Positions 1 to 12,430 of a DNA stretch of 64,000 nucleotides are shown here, one piece after another. Numbering within the stretch: the stretch's first letter is position 1; the number at the start of each line of letters is the position of its first letter. Made by a program: the position numbers and the translations under genes. This DNA comes from Micropterix aruncella (taxonomy: Eukaryota > Arthropoda > Insecta > Lepidoptera > Micropterigidae): the NCBI GenBank assembly GCA_944548615.1, contig OX155974.1, positions 930,001 through 994,000 on the forward strand. The letters are read 5' to 3'. The notes under the pieces are model-generated. The model saw nothing but the letters and a program-made list of their open reading frames with translations, was not told the origin of the DNA and ran no database searches.

Positions 1-510
1 ACGCCTTAACCGCGAGATAGCCAGGAGTGTTACCCAGCGGGCTTACACTCACGCGCTTACTTCCAATTGCGACCAGATTACTCCAGTCTCTCGATTGGAT
101 ACGAGTTCCAGGTCGCTTGCGCGGTCCTCTCCCTTACGAAGCGGTGAAACGGTGTATACCGAATCTATCGCGGACCACAGCATCCTTTGCCCGGCTGTTC
201 ACCCAGGATCGGGTAGCCGATGGTCGTTTCAAGAGCAGTCGCCGTAAGGTCCGCAACCACCCCCGCTCTATAGGAAACAGTACTGCTTCCAGACTCCCCC
301 GACTGTTAGTCAGAGTGCACAATCGGTTGGCTTATGCCGCACGGTGCGCAGACCGTCCAGGAGCGCCAGACGGTTAATTCCTAGGGGAACCTAACCCTAA
401 GGCCAGAGTCCTACCCAGGCTCGCACTTCATGCGTGGAGGCCGTCGGATAGGTGTTGACCCGTGAGTATGACCAACTCTGAACAGAATGGGTCTTCGTGG
501 CCAATTCAGC
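1..510 (+). repeat. GC-rich dispersed repeat R, copy 1 (cut by window edge)
   Basis: This GC-rich block stands out from AT-rich surroundings. It matches by eye the blocks at 13504-14110, 60514-61097 and, inverted, 30704-31339. Shared landmarks are GTCGCTTGCGCGGTCCT, a CCGAATCTATCGCGGACCA stretch and an end near GGGCCCA. Short open frames across it are not preserved between copies, so I do not call a gene. Confidence 0.75.
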
Positions 511-905
511 AAGGGCCCAATAACTCCCGACTGGTCACCTGTCCGAAGTCGCTTGCGCGGCCTCTACCTGCCGTATATTCAGCGGTGATTCAGTTTGAAC
601 TGCCGCGGACCAAAGGTATCTTTTGCCTGGTTCTGAATTCAGGAGCTGATAGCCTAATGGTCACCACCATAATCCACCCCCACCGCTTAGGAGACAGTAT
701 ATTTCCATAGTCTCCAGACTCGTCAGCGAGTGCACAACCAATTGGCATCGCCGAACGGTGCGCAAACCGCCCAGTAGCGCCGGGAGGCAACCCCCCAGGA
801 GAGACTGATCAACCGGCCGTGAGGCCTCAGACACGGTATTCTTAACCGGGGTAGCCTTCCGCATGAGGAGGCTACTGCGTGCCGACACTCGCGCCCTTAC
901 TTCCA
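511..905 (+). repeat. R-related divergent monomer (R')
   Basis: This follows R directly and repeats its layout at lower identity: a CCGACTGGTCAC start, the GTCGCTTGCGCGG core, a CGCGGACCAAAGG stretch and GTGCGCAAACCG. The same R' type recurs at 28300-29040 and in part at 12430-12650 and 59440-59640. The R plus R' order suggests a tandem or dimeric ancestral element. Confidence 0.6.
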
Positions 906-1009
906 GTTGCAACCAGATTATTTTGTACGATTTGTACGATTGCACAAGCATCATGCTTACCACTTTATTTTATGTACGGTTGCTATCATATACCTACCAC
1001 TCGTATAAA

Positions 1010-1463
1010 AATATAAACGTGATGGAACACTTCAGAATCCGTGGTAAGATACTGGCGTGGATGCAAGACTTTCTAGCTGGTAGGACGTTCACAGTGAGAG
1101 ATGGACAATGTCATTCTGAACCACATAAAGTCCTCAGTGGAGTCCCCCAAGGTTCAGTGCTGGGTCCTATTGCATTTGGTATATTCCTGACTGACCTAAA
1201 AGCAATTATGGAATTAGATTTTGCTCTATTTGCCGACGTCACCAAGTTTTTCGCAAATCCACTCATAGCTCACCAGAACATCCACGACAGCCTTAACTTT
1301 ACAGTGGATTAGACCAATGAATGGCTGCTTTCTCTCAATGCAGATAAATGCACTGTCCTACATATCGGATTTCGAAATCCACTGCTAGCATATTATACGA
1401 TTGAGGGGAAAAAAGTACAGCCAGTTATGACCCAGAAAGACCTCGGCATCACTATCTCCTGGG
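1010..1463 (+). pseudogene. CR1-like LINE reverse transcriptase fragment
   Basis: The translation contains the RT signature GVPQGSVLGPIAFGIFL, and the FADD box has become FADVTKFF, so a catalytic Asp is lost. An in-frame stop and later frameshifts follow. The fragment matches the longer copy at 32404-33760 and ends abruptly at 1463 where dispersed unit A begins. It lacks an endonuclease and its 3' end and is dead. Confidence 0.85.
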
Positions 1464-1533
1464 AAAGTTGTCTCAAAAGTCTCATGCTGGGGCCACACTA
1501 ACGGTAAACGTCAATGCCCATCATTGCGATAAA

Positions 1534-1551
1534 TATCTATCTATCTATCTA
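1534..1551. repeat. (TATC)n microsatellite
   Basis: A short run of about four TATC units lies inside unit A. The same position in unit B (about 33940) lacks the expansion. Confidence 0.8.
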
Positions 1552-1996
1552 GTTAATTATTACCGCGTTTAATTGAGTGGCCACACTTGAACGGTCAAAG
1601 GCAATGTCCATTCTTGTTGACAATAAAATTGGCATTAATGTTCTTTGTTTTTTTCTGAATATTCTGATTTTGGAGATGTTTTCGGTTTAAAAAGTACCTC
1701 ATTTAAACAACAGTAGTTAATTTTGCTACTGACTGCTATTATTAGGTACTTACCACTATTTTTGATCTATGGTTGCTATCACATACCACTCGTAGGCATA
1801 GATGTAGTATAATAAATCTATGCTCGTAGGTCCACTGTTTCTTATGCAAACCAGTTTAGGCTCGATTGCGTTTCTTTGTGAACTAAAATTAGTTCGTGTG
1901 AACGAGACAGGGCAATACGCTAGAGCGGAATGTGAAATGAGCGGTTGTCACTTTTTCGCATTAAATAAGCCTTGAAAACCTAATGCATATAAAAAT

Positions 1997-2330
1997 ATGT
2001 TTAGATTACACTCCGTCAACCAATGGAACAACACACCAGGTTTGAATCATTCAAAAGCGCTAATTAAGGCTTGCGACCGTAAGACTGCCCGTAAGGCCGT
2101 ATGGCTAAATAGGAACAATCTATGCAAACTAGTGAGGGCGCTCACGGGGCGTTGTAGCCTGAACCACATGTGTAAACTTAAGCTCCGGGACACGTAAATG
2201 TGCAGGTTCTGCCAAGAGGCAGAGGAAGCTCCCCTGCACCTTATGCGAGAGTGTGACCCGCCGATGCGGAAAGATATACCCACTTGGGTGGTTTATACCC
2301 CCAACCTGAGGAGGTAAAACAATCTGGCGC
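1997..2330 (+). pseudogene. 3' fragment of an RNase H-class LINE
   Basis: Two frames together read as the tail of an I/R1-type LINE ORF2: an LTGRCSLNHMCKLKLRDT stretch followed by the Cys-His knuckle CRFCQEAEEAPLHLMREC. A frameshift or stop separates the halves. A shorter copy lies at 34387-34600 in unit B, so it was present before the units duplicated. No RT domain remains. Confidence 0.7.
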
Positions 2331-2897
2331 CAAAATCCTGTTGCGGTTCTTAAATTACACGAGGCTTAGCGCAGAACTATAGCAGGTGGCGTACACGATA
2401 GATCAGCAATGGTCGCAGTGTTACAAGGCTCATAAAGACCTTAGAAAAGCCCCACACAACAATTAGAAAAAACCCCTAATAATTATGACTGGACTAGTAT
2501 CGAATCATGGGTTCGCTAAAGCCATCTGCGAAAAACCATCACAGGTATCTGGTGTGGTTTACAAAGATACATTGAAGACGGTTGTCTCTAAATAATGCAA
2601 AATTTTATGACTTACATGGCAGAGAGAAAGTATTGTGAACGCACTTCTGTGTGTCTGTGAAACCTGAAATTTAATTTTCTTGAACTTCATCCGATTGGGC
2701 TGAAATTTGCCATGCGGGCATCATTCGACCATGGCAAGAGTTTAAAAGATTGTGGCTGAAAGCGGTCCACCAGGCGACATCTTCTTCATATGAATTCACT
2801 GATATAATAAATTCACAATACATAATTATCTATTAAAGATGTATATAAACATTTCAATGCACTGATAAAAAATATTAATTATTTCACGCAATTCTAT

Positions 2898-3588
2898 GAC
2901 ATGTCAGAATATATAATAATATTTTATCGATCAACAAAATTGATCATCAGAAATGATACGAATACAAATCGAAGATCTAAAGTTTGTCGTGCGTCTTGCC
3001 TCACGTTAGAAAGGAGCGCACGTATGTCACAAAACGAAACAACAATAGAGCTGGCCGGGCAATACTGTAGTATTTTCGATTGCGAAGCGATCGTCCAGCA
3101 AACATGCCGGCAACACAGAAACATACTTCTGCCTTACCAGAATTGTGTGGATATATAGCCGGGAATTTTGCAAAAATTTTGCAATGCATTACATAGTGTA
3201 GCTGGTATTGTTAGCAATGTTGCCGAAAACTGTTTTGCAGACACATATTACAGCGAAAATAGGCTGCAATACAATTGCTAACAATACCAGCTATACTTTG
3301 CAATACACGACAATATTTTTAGTATGTCCCGGCCACACATATTCGGTGTGGCTGAAGTATTTTTTGTGTTGCAGGCATGTTGGTGAACGATCGCTTAGCT
3401 ATCGAAAATACTCCAATATCGCCCGGCCAGCTTTATTGTTGTTTCGTTTTGAGGCATAAGTGCGTCTCTTTCTGATGCGAGGCGCGACGCACGACAAACT
3501 TCAGATCTTTGATTTGTATTCATATCATCTGATGATCAAATTCGATTCATGATCGAATATAAAATATTATTATCTATTCTGATATGTC
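2898..3588. mobile_element. Foldback (long terminal inverted repeat) element, unit A copy
   Basis: The left arm, starting GACATGTCAGAATATATAAT, is the imperfect reverse complement of the right arm ending near GATATGTC at 3588. The arms extend at least 200 bases on each side. The centre is also self-complementary: AGCTGGTATTGTTAGCAA is answered by TTGCTAACAATACCAGCT. There is no transposase gene. The element was already inside the unit before duplication, because unit B has it at 35141-35829. Confidence 0.85.
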
Positions 3589-4554
3589 GTCATATACAGT
3601 TGCGTCATATACAGTAAATTTCAATATAAAAAAATTAAATTTTTTATTTGAAAGTTTGAAAAAGTTGACTGTTGGATAAAGGTTTGAGAAAAAATTGAGC
3701 GCGCTGCGCCGTCTATCGGTACCGTAAAATGGGGTGAAGTGGGCCTAATTTAGGATATTTTCCCCTCATAACTCTGTACATTTTAATCCAATTTATTCAC
3801 TTATTTTAATATAGATAATAAAATGAATTATGAATAAACTAACGATAAGACAACTTCGAAGGGTAATAAACAAAGAAAGTTTTTTTTTTTTTCGTGTGCC
3901 CACTTCACCCCAGGATTGTGGTGAAGTGGTTCATTCGTTATAAATCCCTAGCCTGCCTACTTCACCTAAATAAACCTCCAAAAATATGTTCTTCATAATA
4001 ACATCATACTACTTTAAAAAAATGGGGCTCCTGGGTAATTAAACAATTTTTTTAATAAATAAAATCTACAACCATAATTTTCACACAAAAAGCATCATTT
4101 ATTTAGTAAAAAATATGTTTATTCTATTAAAAAAGCGTCTTATATGCTACTTTTTAGACAATATTAAAGTTCCCTTTTTTCAATTCAGCAAACACTAGCC
4201 TTCCTCTTCTTAATGACTTTGGTGTCTTCAACTTATAAAGTATTTTCTCTTCGCCAACATCATCAATATCGTCAATATTAGGATATGTAAAGTAAGTCAA
4301 TTTTATACCAACTATTTTTCTTAAAAACATGACCTGGTATCGTCCTTCATTTTGTTTTACATCAAGGATTTTTCCAACATATTGCTGATGGTGTTTTTCT
4401 GTGTCATAATTCACCAAAACATAGTCGCCGATAGATAATATCTCCGGCTCTAGTGGGTTCGGCAATTCTGGTTGAGTTGATACAGAAGGAAGAGGATCAT
4501 TTTCTTCATCCCTTGATTCAGAGTCTTCTAGCGGGTCTTCTAAGACATCCGTTT

Positions 4555-7500
4555 TTTATCGTAACATTTGCTTGTGCTCGTATGATATAATCGTACTAAC
4601 TGAGACGTGGCTCATGAGCAGTTTCAATAACCATGAACTTTTTGACAGTAGGTATGTGGTGTGGCGTCGTGATAGGGACTATGACCTGACAGGTCAATCC
4701 AGAGGAGGGGGAACGCTAATAGCAGTGCGAAAAGATATTCTCGCTGTTCCTCAGACTACCTTCCAATCTTCTGCCGAAGATCTATGGGTATCGGTTTCAA
4801 TTAAACACAAAAATAAATCCTTTATCAACGTCCATATTTGTTGCTTATATCTTTGTAAACAAAACATGGGTCTGTCTATGTTGGAACAGTTAGAAAATTA
4901 TTTAAACAAACTAAATGACATTATTATCACTAATCCATCAGATACATAAATTCATCTTGTTGGGTGATTTCAACCTAAGTGGTATTGACTGGATACCCAG
5001 CTCTGATTTACATCTCTTGCCGTCTAGTTATTCGTCTATTGCTGAATCACTACTCATCGATGAACTGAATACTCATGATCTTCGCCAATTTAACGGTGTG
5101 AGGAATGTATATGGTAAAATCTTAGATCTCGTCTTGTCAAATGATGAAGTAACGGTAATTGAATGTCTCAACCCCCTGGTTCCCCTTGACCCTCACCACA
5201 AAGCTCTGCTAGCCAGTGTTAATTATATACATATTCCACACTTAAAATCCAAGTCGTATATTAAGTTTCTGTGTAATAATTGTAACTATGACTCTATTAA
5301 CTCTAAATTAGCTGAAGTTGAATGGAGCACAGAATTCTCATCTAGGTCTCTTGAGGAAGCCGTTAAATATTTTTACTGTGTTCTTGACCAATTAATAACG
5401 CAATTCGTTCCTACCAAAATTATGTCTAATAGCTCATATCCTAAGTGGTATTCTCCAGCACTAATAAAGCTCATTAAAGAAAAATATAAATTCCATAAAA
5501 AAATCAAAACATATAATATGAAAACGGATCAAGAAACCTTTAAATTATTACGGGATAGGGTTCATTTATTAAAGAGTCAGTGTTTCAAATCATACATCAC
5601 ATCTATAGAAGATGGTATCGAAAAACATCCAAAAAACTTCTGGTCCTTTATAAATAATTGCTCTAAATCCAATAGCATTCCGACACCTCTCAAATACCTT
5701 GACTTGATTGCGACCACTGGAGATTCCATATGTGAAGCCTTTTCCCAGTACTTCTCTTCTACATTTTTGGTACCGGATATGCAGCCTACTGATTTGCCAC
5801 CACTCGACTTCAACGACGTTATTCCTTCCCAGGCAAATGATATCTGTAGCATAGAGATCAATGATCACGAAGTGGAAAAATTGTTACTTCATTTAGACAC
5901 TTCCAAGTCGGCTGGACCTGATAATATCAGTCCAATATTTCTAATTGGCTGCGCTAAAACTGTTTGTGTTCCAATATCCCTGTTGTTTCGAAAATCCTTA
6001 GCTAATTGTGAATTACCCAGTATCTGGAAGTCGGCTTTTGTTTCACCCATACATAAGAAGGGCTCGAAAACAGAAATTACTAATTATAGACCCATTTCGA
6101 AATTATGCGTTATTGCCAAAATATTCGAACGAGTCGTCTATAACCAAGTATATGCCGCTCTCCAAAACTCTATCAATCCGTCGCAACATGGTTTTATCAG
6201 GGGTCGCTCGACGGTGTCCAATCTTATCCTTTTTAATGACTTCTTGACTGAAGCTATGGATCACGGCTATCAAGTAGACGTAGTCTACACTGATTACAGT
6301 AAAGCCTTTGACAGGATTGACCACAGACTACTCTTGAACAAGCTTAAGTTTATGGGTATACAAGGGAACCTCCTCCGATGGTTCTCCTCCTATATCAATA
6401 ATCGCTCCCAAGCTATCGTCATCAAAAACTATATTTCTAGTTGGGTTGCTATCCCTAGCGGTGTACCGCAGGGCTCACTACTTGGTCCATTGCTGTTCTT
6501 AATTTTCATCAATGATATAGCTAGCTGTTTTCTAAATAGTCACTTACTATGTTTTGCTGATGACATGAAGATTTTCAAAATAATTAAATCGGTCGGTGAT
6601 GTCGCCGACCTTCAGGCGGACCTTTCAAGATTGGACAGTTACTGTCTCTCTAATAAAATTGACCTCAATGCATCCAAGTGCACCGTTGTCACCTACACCC
6701 GTAAAAAAATATTTACTCTAGCCTCATACTCATTAAAATTTCATAACTTGCAGAGGTGCAGCGTGGTTAAAGATCTTGGTGTCATTCATGATTCTCATCT
6801 ACTGTTCGATAATCACGTTCAATCTATTGTTTCTAAAGCTTCCAAAGCTTTAGGTTTTGTTATGAGGAGTGCAGCTTGCTTTCACCGTGCTAAAACTTTC
6901 AAGATCCTTTACTGCACTTTTGTCAGAAGCATCTTGGAATATGCATCTCAAGTATGGAACCCTTGTTATGACAAATATATAAACAGAATCGAGCGCATTC
7001 AAATGAAGTTCATGAAATATCTCTGCTTCCGTCTGAAAATCCCATACAGCTCATCTAACTATTTCAATTTATGCAAGAAATTTCATATCCTCCCCTTAAT
7101 TAAGCGGCGTGAAACCGCGGACTTAACCTTTTTGCTAAAAATTACCTCCAATAATATTAACTGTCCTGACTTACTAAATAAAATTAATCTCCATGTTCCT
7201 TCTAAACTCAATAGATTTAACCCTGCTCTTCATGTTCCTCATGCTGGTACCAACTATAGGCAAAATGCATTTCTGTGGCGAACAAGTGACAATTTCAATG
7301 ACATGATTAAACGCTTTGACTTTGATCTATTCTGTACGAGTGTTAACTCAGCTAGGCAGCGGCTGAACAGTGAATTTTTTAGCATTAATTGTTGAATAAT
7401 TTTTGATGCATTCTTAATCGATAGCTTTAATTGAAAGATCACATATGTTTCTACAACGTTATTTAAACGTGAAAACCTTTAATTGGCTCTCTGCTATGTT

Positions 7501-7574
7501 ACTCCGGCATTGTTAAATTATAATTAGCTGTTGGTTTTCTTGAAAATAAATAAATAAATAAATAAATAAATAAA
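4555..7574 (+). mobile_element. CR1/Jockey-group LINE nested in the pogo element
   Basis: A plus-strand LINE starting close to 4555 interrupts the minus-strand transposase reading frame. It ends in an (AAAT)n tail at about 7545-7574. It lacks ORF1 and the start of the endonuclease, as expected for a 5'-truncated retrotransposition product. I could not identify a clean target-site duplication. Confidence 0.85.
4572..7395 (+). pseudogene. LINE ORF2: AP endonuclease plus reverse transcriptase, one frameshift
   Basis: The first 120 or so codons carry the endonuclease motif LTETWL. The frame shifts near 4930-4945, and the next frame resumes at LLGDFNLSGIDW, another endonuclease motif. The RT domain follows with YTDYSKAFDRIDH, SGVPQGSLLGPLLFLIFIND and an intact FADDMKIF box. 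The C-terminal part has YASQVWNPCYD, typical of CR1/Jockey-type ORF2 proteins, and the frame ends at a stop at 7395. The protein would nick target DNA and copy the LINE RNA. The single frameshift probably disables it, although 826 codons remain open. Confidence 0.9.
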
Positions 7575-9709
7575 TCAAGAGGATCAATGTTAGCATTTTC
7601 CATGCCCTCCTCTTCTTCGTTGACGTAGACTACACTTTTTCCTGATTCAATTTTTAGTCGTTTTCCTCGTTTTTTCGGAGCTGTTTTGTCTCCTCTTCTA
7701 GCATTTTTCAGAAAATCCATAAAACTATCAGTAATGACTGTAGCAGTGGACATCGATGTAGTTGGATTCGGAGTTTTCGGAAAATCGGGTAATTTCTCGA
7801 GAACTTTGTGGCGGTTCAGAGGATGAATGCCTGTAGCTTCGAACCCACTTTTTATATTGGTAGATTTCTGAACATCCAATTCATTCAACGTATGTTTTAA
7901 CAGTCGTGGAAAATCAGATTTCGGAAGAACTCCTCTGTTTTTTGTTTTCCATTCTAACAAAACTTGCCTCCACTTCTTCTTTAGCGGCCCGAAAAAAGCC
8001 ACATCAAGGGGTTGGCATAGATGCGTAGAATTTGGTGGCAGTAGAACAAATCTTATATTGTTACTGTTGCACGCTTGAAGGACATTTGCAGAAAGATGAC
8101 TTGATAAATTATCACCAATTAATACTCGTGGCTCAGGCTGTTTTTTAAAATAGGGCAATGCTATTTGAAAAAACCAGTCTTCAAAAATCGGGCCATCAAA
8201 CCAACCACTTTTATTTCTATTGTATCTAGTCCCATCTGGTCCATTCTCAATCCAGGTTGGGTACACATGCTCCGCTTTATAAACCACATACGGAGGCAGT
8301 AGTATCTCCGAAGCGGCAGCTGCCATCATTACTGAAATGCTAGTTTTGCTGTGATCAATTATATTTTCCGGATGTTTTGCACCTCTCTTCACGATATATT
8401 TCTTTTTGCCTGGATCATCTGAGAAATTTGTCTCGTCGTAGTTAACAATTGAGCTAGGCTCAATACCTAGAATCGAAGCACCCAAGTTATCAAAGTACTG
8501 ATTTATCATCCCAGTTGATACCTCTGCTCTCACTCGTTTTATGTTTTCTCCAAATCGGACGGAGAGATTTTTGTGACGTATCAAAAACAACCGCACCCAG
8601 GCATGTTACCAGGCATGTTACCAGGCATGTTATTTTTAAAAAGGGTTACACCTCGGCCTTGGCGATCTAAATAGCCTTTAACGACTATTAGTATGTCCTT
8701 CGTGCCCAGAGGAAACCCCCATTCAGCACATGCCAGCAATCCTTCCACGATGAACTGCTCTTCTTCATCGGATAATACTGTCTGACCACCATATTTTTTT
8801 TTTGAAGTCCTTTTGATCTTCTCTGCAAAGTGGTTCTTGGGATTTTATACTTTTCCGAAACACCGCGTTTCATCTCAGTCAATGCCTCTTCCAGTTTCTC
8901 GTTCGAATACTCTGCATAATGGGGCCCATCGACCCTCTTCTTGTATACTCTGGGCATGTTTTTACGGTGTCCCACTTCACCCCACAATGATACTGCAAGT
9001 GGCCCACTTCCCCACCTGGAAGTTGCATTTTTATTTAATTTCAAATATTTTGACAGACGTCCAACCGATTTGATTGGCCATATAGCGACGCATTAACATG
9101 AACATTATGAACACGCTAAGCCAATAATACCGGTCACAACATAATCAGACTTACTTGTGCAGTAGTTATAATAAGGTCAACGTTCTTTCCGGAGTTTTAG
9201 GCGTCAGAACGAATAATATTTAATTTTATGAAGCACAGAGACAAACACGTGTGCATGCGTTTAGAAGTTGACAGGTACTGTTAGTTGTACACTGACAGGC
9301 GAACAAGAATCATTGCGACCGTATTTCAGATGCAACTGCTGAAGTGGTCCGCTTCACCCCATTTTACGGTATTATATCGTAAATAAACAATATTAGTCAC
9401 ATTTTACTTACCGCTAGATAGCGCATCGTGATCATAGCTTTTTAAATTATTAAAAACACAAAACGTTGCATTTTAAAAAAAAAACATTTTCTTTTTTTTT
9501 TTTACTTTTTTTCAAAAGTTGCTTACTTTGTTGTACTGATTCACACATTCAAAAAAAGCCCGTGCAGTAAAAACAACTTGCATAAATATTGAATTTTATA
9601 TTCCAATATGAGGCAATACTAAACACGAAACGTCAAAATTATCACACGAAACGTCAAATTTCCGCTTTATTTTAACCTCTATATAAAATAAAAAGTATAA
9701 ATATTCACC

Positions 9710-10800
9710 ATGGAAAGGCAGGAAAATGATGAAAATCATGCAGACATTAAAGTGAAGATAGAATTAGAGTCCGATGTCGAAGACAGGATGCCAAGTTGCT
9801 CTGACAATAAATACAGTGAAACGTTGAAACCAGAAAGCGACATTTGCTACAAAGAAGAGCAACCAAACTCTTCTTATATGGAAGCAAATATTCTGGAATT
9901 TGAAGAAGAGGCAGTGGCTTTCATAAAACCCGAAGGAAGCGTGATGAAAGAGATCAAAGTATTGTTAACGAAATTTTATAAATTCACATGCGTTGTCTGC
10001 GATCGCCATCTAGACAGAAGCGTGCCAATGGGAGCATGCAAGCATTCCAATGAAATTGTGCTATTTTGCAAAGACTGTATCAGGCCAAATGTTAAAAAAT
10101 ATATTTGTGTCAAATGTAGATACGAATCAAGTAGTAGATTTAAACTAATTCAGCATTTAAGAAATATACGTGTGAAGAGTGTGACAGCGCATTTTCATGT
10201 AGAGGAAATTTGAAAACACACGTCCAATCGATCCATCGCAAACTAAAGCATGCGTGTCAGCAGTGTCAGAAAGTCTTTTTTAATCGTAGCAGCTTATATG
10301 CGCATGTTAATTTCATTCACCGGCAGTTGAATGTATTCACGTGTGATTTATGCAACAAAGAATTCCCAAATCAAACACAATTTAAAAAGCACATCGATTG
10401 CGTTCATAGAAAAATGAAGGAATTTGAATGTAAGGAATGCAAAAGCGCTTTCTTTAAGAGTGGTAATTTAATTCAACATGTCAATTCTGTCCACCGGAAA
10501 TTGAAGCCTTTCGCGTGTGACAAATGCAATCGCAGTTTTGCAAGGCGTGGAGTTTTAAAGGTCCATATAAACTCAGTCCATCTCAGAATGAAGTATAGTT
10601 GTGCAGAATGTAACGGAGCTTTCACCCGAAAGTCGCACTTAATCGGACATATAAATGTAATACACCGAAAAATCAAGCCCTTTGTTTGTACAATATGCAA
10701 GCATGCATTTGGTTGGAAAATTTGTCTTAAAAATCACATGACTGCTGCCAAATGCCAATTGAAAGATATTAAACAATCGAAAAGCAACGTTCGACCGTAG
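9710..10800 (+). pseudogene. C2H2 zinc-finger gene, unit A copy (frameshifted)
   Basis: This is a paralogue of the genes at 36767 and 54444. The start context CACCATGG is conserved. The N-terminal 150 or so codons are acidic and include CVVCDRHLDRSVPMGACKH. Relative to unit B, 22 bases are missing after position 10155 within the first C2H2 finger, so the frame ends at 10213. The second frame (10210-10800) keeps seven finger modules joined by HRKxKx linkers. A nuclear DNA-binding role is expected for the family; this copy would give only a truncated acidic protein unless a downstream start is used. Confidence 0.9.
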
Positions 10801-12430
10801 ACCTTTGGTTAGTACTCTTCGTCTTCTAAGCAAGCAGAACATAGTGCATCGGTGGAGCACGAACACTTTTTTAGATGAAATCGAACAATGCGATCTCCAG
10901 TAGGTAGCATATTCTATTGTATGTATGCATTTTATTTTTCAGTTACTTTTTGTGAATTTTTATTTATCTACGAACAACCAATACGGAGCAATCAAATGCT
11001 TCTATATAACATGATTCTAATTACTTAAAATCCTAGATGTAAGTGTGTATGTTTATTATATTATTTATACGGAACAGTCAAATGCATTTATTGATAATTC
11101 TAATGCCTTTAATATTACCTAGATTTAAGTGTGTATGTTTATTATGAATTATAAGTCATAAACCTAGTTTTTATCGAACAGTGGTTACTTGTTTAACTTA
11201 TTTTATTTTCGGATATAAGTCATTTATTGTATCTTAGTTGAAATAATATAATGAGCAGGAGAGGGGTACCTATGTTACGACGCGGAGAAAATGTAAATAT
11301 AATGTTTTTAAAAATAAGGATATTAAGTCTAATAAACTTGTAATATTATATTAAATATGCCTACTTACCAAGGTAATATTAGGTAATTGACAGTATATTC
11401 TATAAAATTATCGTAAACTTTGTATAGTGTTTTAATATTATGTCGTTCTGTTCAATATTAATATTGTTTTATTTCACTTATCCGTTAATTACAAAGGTGG
11501 TGATTTCTGCAGTATGTTATAGTAGTTATTAATGGATAAATTAATGTTATTATTAATATTAAATTTAACTTTCGCTACTATTCCGTGGTTTCATTTCATA
11601 TCAAATTCTTGTCACTTGCCAGCTGATAATTCGAATTTCGTCTGCTGCTCAGTTCACAAAACGGCAGATAAAATGAGTTATATCTAGGATATGTCTTTCT
11701 ATCCGTTTCAAAATTTTTAATACGTTTTGAGGGTATGGTTAACATTACGAGCAGGTAAAGGCTGGCGACTGTTTTGAGCGTTCGGATATCTGCATAGGTC
11801 GAGTAGCGCAACATCTGGTGACCATATCTGAACAGTTTCGGTGACATGACATTCCATAATATTACGGACTTCGTTTCGTCGTCTAATAACTACTTGGATG
11901 GTCTTAGATGGTCATCTATTGGATCTACATCTAATTAGATGGTCATCATCATACTTGGTGTATTAGCAGAAAGAGTGGAACCTACGTTTTGGAAAAAAAT
12001 ATTATATTGCAACAGTAATGTGAAAATAGTAGGTAAGACTAAATATAACTTAGAGACCGATGTCTCAATACCGTCTCCTAAGAGGCGTGTTGTACTCATA
12101 CTAATGTTTCTGCTCCTTTACTGATTCTATCATGTGACATCGATGTTTAAATTATTCAGCTTGAAAAATAAGAGTTAGTCGTGCCTCCGTTAAATAATCA
12201 CTACTTTTGAATACTATTGAGACAGGTAGGTACCAACAATTTTCGGTTAAGCTATACGAAATGTAAGACTAAACATAACCTCAAAATGTATCTAGAAGTT
12301 CATTTTGAGTCTCTGAAAACGACTTCTCTAGATCCGCTTTGATTAGTTTGGGTATTTTTTTTAGCAAAGAATATGAATAGGTAACGAGAATTAATGACAA
12401 AATGAATGCGATTTATAGACTCTTTCAGCT
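10801..12430. other. 3' flank of zinc-finger gene A, no further gene seen
   Basis: This AT-rich sequence is collinear with 37877-39554 (unit B) and 55557-56465 plus 58945-59430 (unit C). It probably includes the 3' untranslated region. No convincing coding sequence was found. Confidence 0.6.

Larger units (their letters stand above)
4154..8957 (-). pseudogene. pogo/Tigger-like transposase (broken, interrupted)
   Basis: The N-terminus at 8957 begins MPRVYKKR and carries a psq/CENP-B-type helix-turn-helix (KLEEALTEMKRGVSEKYKIP). Three tandem copies of CCAGGCATGTTA (8597-8632) and a frameshift separate it from the catalytic region at 7575-8596. That region has the acidic residues of a pogo-type DDD core in NYDETNF, LIGDNLSSH and the downstream STHLCQPLDVAFFG. 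The reading frame then runs into the LINE tail and resumes beyond the LINE at about 4553 as an acidic linker. The final domain (SIGDYVLVNYD, then YVGKILDV, 4154-4465) looks like a small SH3- or Tudor-like fold. The class normally mediates cut-and-paste transposition; this copy cannot make a full protein. Confidence 0.85.
3722..9369 (-). mobile_element. pogo/Tigger-like DNA transposon (with nested LINE)
   Basis: The termini CCGTAAAATGGGGTGAAGTGG (3722-3742) and, reverse-complemented, CCGTAAAATGGGGTGAAGCGG (9349-9369) match at 20 of 21 positions. TA dinucleotides flank both ends (3720-3721, 9370-9371), as expected for Tc1/mariner/pogo insertion. Unit B has the corresponding uninterrupted sequence near 36400-36430. 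The element encodes a pogo-type transposase on the minus strand and has been split by a LINE at 4555-7574. The CACTTCACCCC motif recurs near both ends and may be a transposase-binding repeat. Confidence 0.9.

Noticed and set aside
1..377. Arg/Pro-rich frame in repeat R as a gene
   Set aside because: Other R copies break the frame with indels, so there is no sign of coding constraint.
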